Shown piece after piece: positions 23,624 through 24,500 of a stretch of DNA of 24,500 nucleotides. Every line of letters starts with the position of its first letter. Position 1 is the first letter of the stretch. This DNA is from CAYOVG01 sp964407285 (lineage in GTDB: Bacteria > Desulfobacterota > Syntrophobacteria > Syntrophobacterales > Syntrophobacteraceae): NCBI GenBank assembly GCA_964407285.1, contig CAYOVG010000056.1, forward strand, positions 1-24,500. Direction: 5' to 3'. The position numbers were made by a program, and so were the translations under genes. Below the pieces are notes generated by a model, which did no database searches, was not told the DNA's origin, and saw only the letters and a program-made list of their open reading frames with translations.

Positions 23624-24055
23624 TCATTTCAATGGATTGACAATTCGGGTTCTCCCTATTGTAAAACCGTCTTGCATATCTTCGGAATAGATTATGTCGA
23701 TATCGGCAGTCAGAGCGCTCGCGAAAACAATGCTGTCCCAGAAGGAAAAACGGTGATGCTCTCTCATCTCGGATGCCCTCAAAAGAATTTCTTTGTTTAT
23801 CTCGACAACTCTATATTTTCGGTAAAAACTTTCGATCAGCTCTCGTATTTTTCCTTCGGAAAAATCAACCTTTCTGACAAGATTGACGCAAACCTCGCTT
23901 ATAATCTGTGTGCTTATCGTTACAGCCACATCTCGGCTTTGAATAACCGATTTGGCGATATGCGACTTCCCCGAATCCTGAGCCTCGACAAATGCGTAAA
24001 GCCATATGTTGGAATCGACAAGACAGCAATTTTTATTGCTTTCGCGTTCGGTCAT
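23624..24055 (-). CDS. PIN-domain toxin (VapC-like ribonuclease)
   Basis: A 143-residue PIN-domain protein, toxin of a type II toxin-antitoxin pair; such enzymes cut RNA, often tRNA. Conserved acidic residues are in place: CLVDSNIWLYAF (first Asp), ISEVCVNL (Glu), FSFWDSIVFASAL (Asp) and IIYSEDMQDG (last Asp). Start ATG 24055 is preceded by AGGAG and overlaps the antitoxin end by 23 bases, so the two are translationally coupled. Lower GC content than the import operon. Confidence 0.88.
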   Translation of the reverse strand: MTERESNKNCCLVDSNIWLYAFVEAQDSGKSHIAKSVIQSRDVAVTISTQIISEVCVNLVRKVDFSEGKIRELIESFYRKYRVVEINKEILLRASEMREHHRFSFWDSIVFASALTADIDIIYSEDMQDGFTIGRTRIVNPLK

Positions 24056-24260
24056 AGATCTCCTCCCTTTTGAACGGTCTGAAACCAGACAATTTCAGGG
24101 GGGATTCCAGTAATTCCTCGATTATGTCGGAATCTGCGTCGGACGCATCTTCCACCAGCAAAATCACTTTAACGTTATTTCCCATTACTTTTTTTTTGTA
24201 TTTTTCGGGAATTACGATCATACCGTTTTTTATTTTTGTTCGGAACTCGACCGCGTTCAT
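24033..24260 (-). CDS. AbrB/MazE-like antitoxin
   Basis: A 75-residue protein whose N-terminal half (VEFRTKIKNGMIVIPEKYKK) has the swapped-hairpin AbrB/SpoVT pattern with the NG-x-IVIP signature. The acidic-then-basic C-terminal tail would bind the toxin. It precedes the PIN toxin and overlaps it. Start ATG 24260 follows AAAGG. Expected to repress its own promoter, perhaps at the inverted repeat at 24289-24312. Confidence 0.82.
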   Translation of the reverse strand: MNAVEFRTKIKNGMIVIPEKYKKKVMGNNVKVILLVEDASDADSDIIEELLESPLKLSGFRPFKREEIYDRTRKQ

Positions 24261-24288
24261 TTTTTTACCTTTACGGAAACAATAGTTG

Positions 24289-24312
24289 GAGCGGTTTAAT
24301 TATGATCCGCTC
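24289..24312. promoter_or_regulatory. Candidate antitoxin operator (inverted repeat)
   Basis: GAGCGG (24289-24294) and CCGCTC (24307-24312) form a perfect six-base inverted repeat with a 12-base AT-rich spacer. It lies between the promoter and the antitoxin start, where autorepression by the antitoxin is usual. Confidence 0.45.
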
Positions 24313-24342
24313 GGGAAAGTTTTCAAGAACGACCATGGAAGT

Positions 24343-24372
24343 ATAATAGGATAGTAACTCGCGTTTTGTCAA
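24343..24372 (-). promoter_or_regulatory. Sigma70-type promoter for the toxin-antitoxin pair
   Basis: Minus-strand TTGACA (24372-24367) and TATTAT (24348-24343) with an 18-base spacer. The spacer and upstream flank resemble the promoter at 7874-7902 (CGTTGACAAAA, then GCGAGTT and CTATC shared). Confidence 0.65.
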
Positions 24373-24431
24373 CGAAGATGCCAGCAATTCAGCAATTCTA
24401 ATTTTGGAAGAAAACGGTGCCTCGAAGGTAG

Positions 24432-24500
24432 CCAGACCATCCTGGTCTGGTTCCGGCGTTGGTCGAGACGTGCCTTATATCGGCTTTCCAGACCAGGATG
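24432..24500. repeat. Inverted pair of hairpin repeats, second copy cut by window edge
   Basis: CCAGACCA (24432-24439) and TGGTCTGG (24443-24450) form a perfect eight-base stem around a three-base loop. At 24488-24500 the sequence CCAGACCAGGATG is the beginning of the reverse complement of that same 19-base unit. Two units in opposite orientation about 38 bases apart resemble a REP doublet or the end of a small mobile element; the rest lies outside the window. Confidence 0.6.

Noticed and set aside
1..24500. CRISPR array, tRNA or rRNA genes
   Set aside because: No regularly spaced repeats with unique spacers and no tRNA or rRNA signature were seen on either strand by eye; no search program was run.

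Overview
The window is a gene-dense, GC-rich bacterial segment. I infer a Gram-negative anaerobe of the Desulfobacterota/deltaproteobacterial type. The outer membrane is shown by a TonB-dependent receptor. The lineage is suggested, not proven, by the combination of a PflX-like radical SAM protein, a DUF4412-type protein, membrane-embedded spermidine-synthase-like proteins and a very large SARP/MalT-like regulator. No rRNA, tRNA or CRISPR array was seen.

Layout. (1) 1-4153, minus strand: an oligopeptide/nickel-type (Dpp/Opp/Nik) ABC importer operon in the order solute-binding protein, CheR-like methyltransferase, permease B, permease C (cut by the left edge). (2) 4375-7752, minus: a 1125-residue STAND ATPase/TPR regulator with a C-terminal SARP-BTAD module. 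Between it and the importer lie direct repeats with an 11-bp period, the arrangement expected of a SARP operator. (3) 7753-8166: intergenic, with a strong promoter for the regulator and a 42-bp near-perfect palindrome. (4) 8167-11229, minus: a small secreted protein, a DUF4412-type gene broken by a frameshift from its beta-sandwich C-terminal half, and a polytopic membrane protein with a good promoter. (5) 11432-12610: a mobile-looking patch in which two 64-bp direct repeats flank a frameshifted UPF0175 gene and a class I methyltransferase. The repeats read as antitoxin-like coding remnants on the other strand. (6) 12623-16028, minus: a PflX-like radical SAM protein with a twin-arginine leader, behind a spermidine-synthase-like multispanning membrane protein.

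(7) 16386-23426, plus: a tightly packed seven-gene operon and the most interesting part of the window. A consensus promoter is followed by a structured leader with an intrinsic terminator. Then come a HypB/UreG-like GTPase, an ABC-type ATPase without its own permease, a solute-binding-protein-like protein with no signal peptide, a TonB-dependent receptor, and a complete NitT/TauT-type ABC importer (binding protein, permease, ATPase). I read this as a complete outer-to-inner-membrane import route coupled to a cytoplasmic GTPase/ATPase/binding-protein trio. The GTPase motifs suggest a metal or metal-containing cofactor, but the substrate cannot be read from sequence.

(8) 23454-24500, minus: a dead PIN-toxin remnant, an intact AbrB-like antitoxin/PIN toxin pair with a promoter and candidate operator, and inverted hairpin repeats at the right edge.
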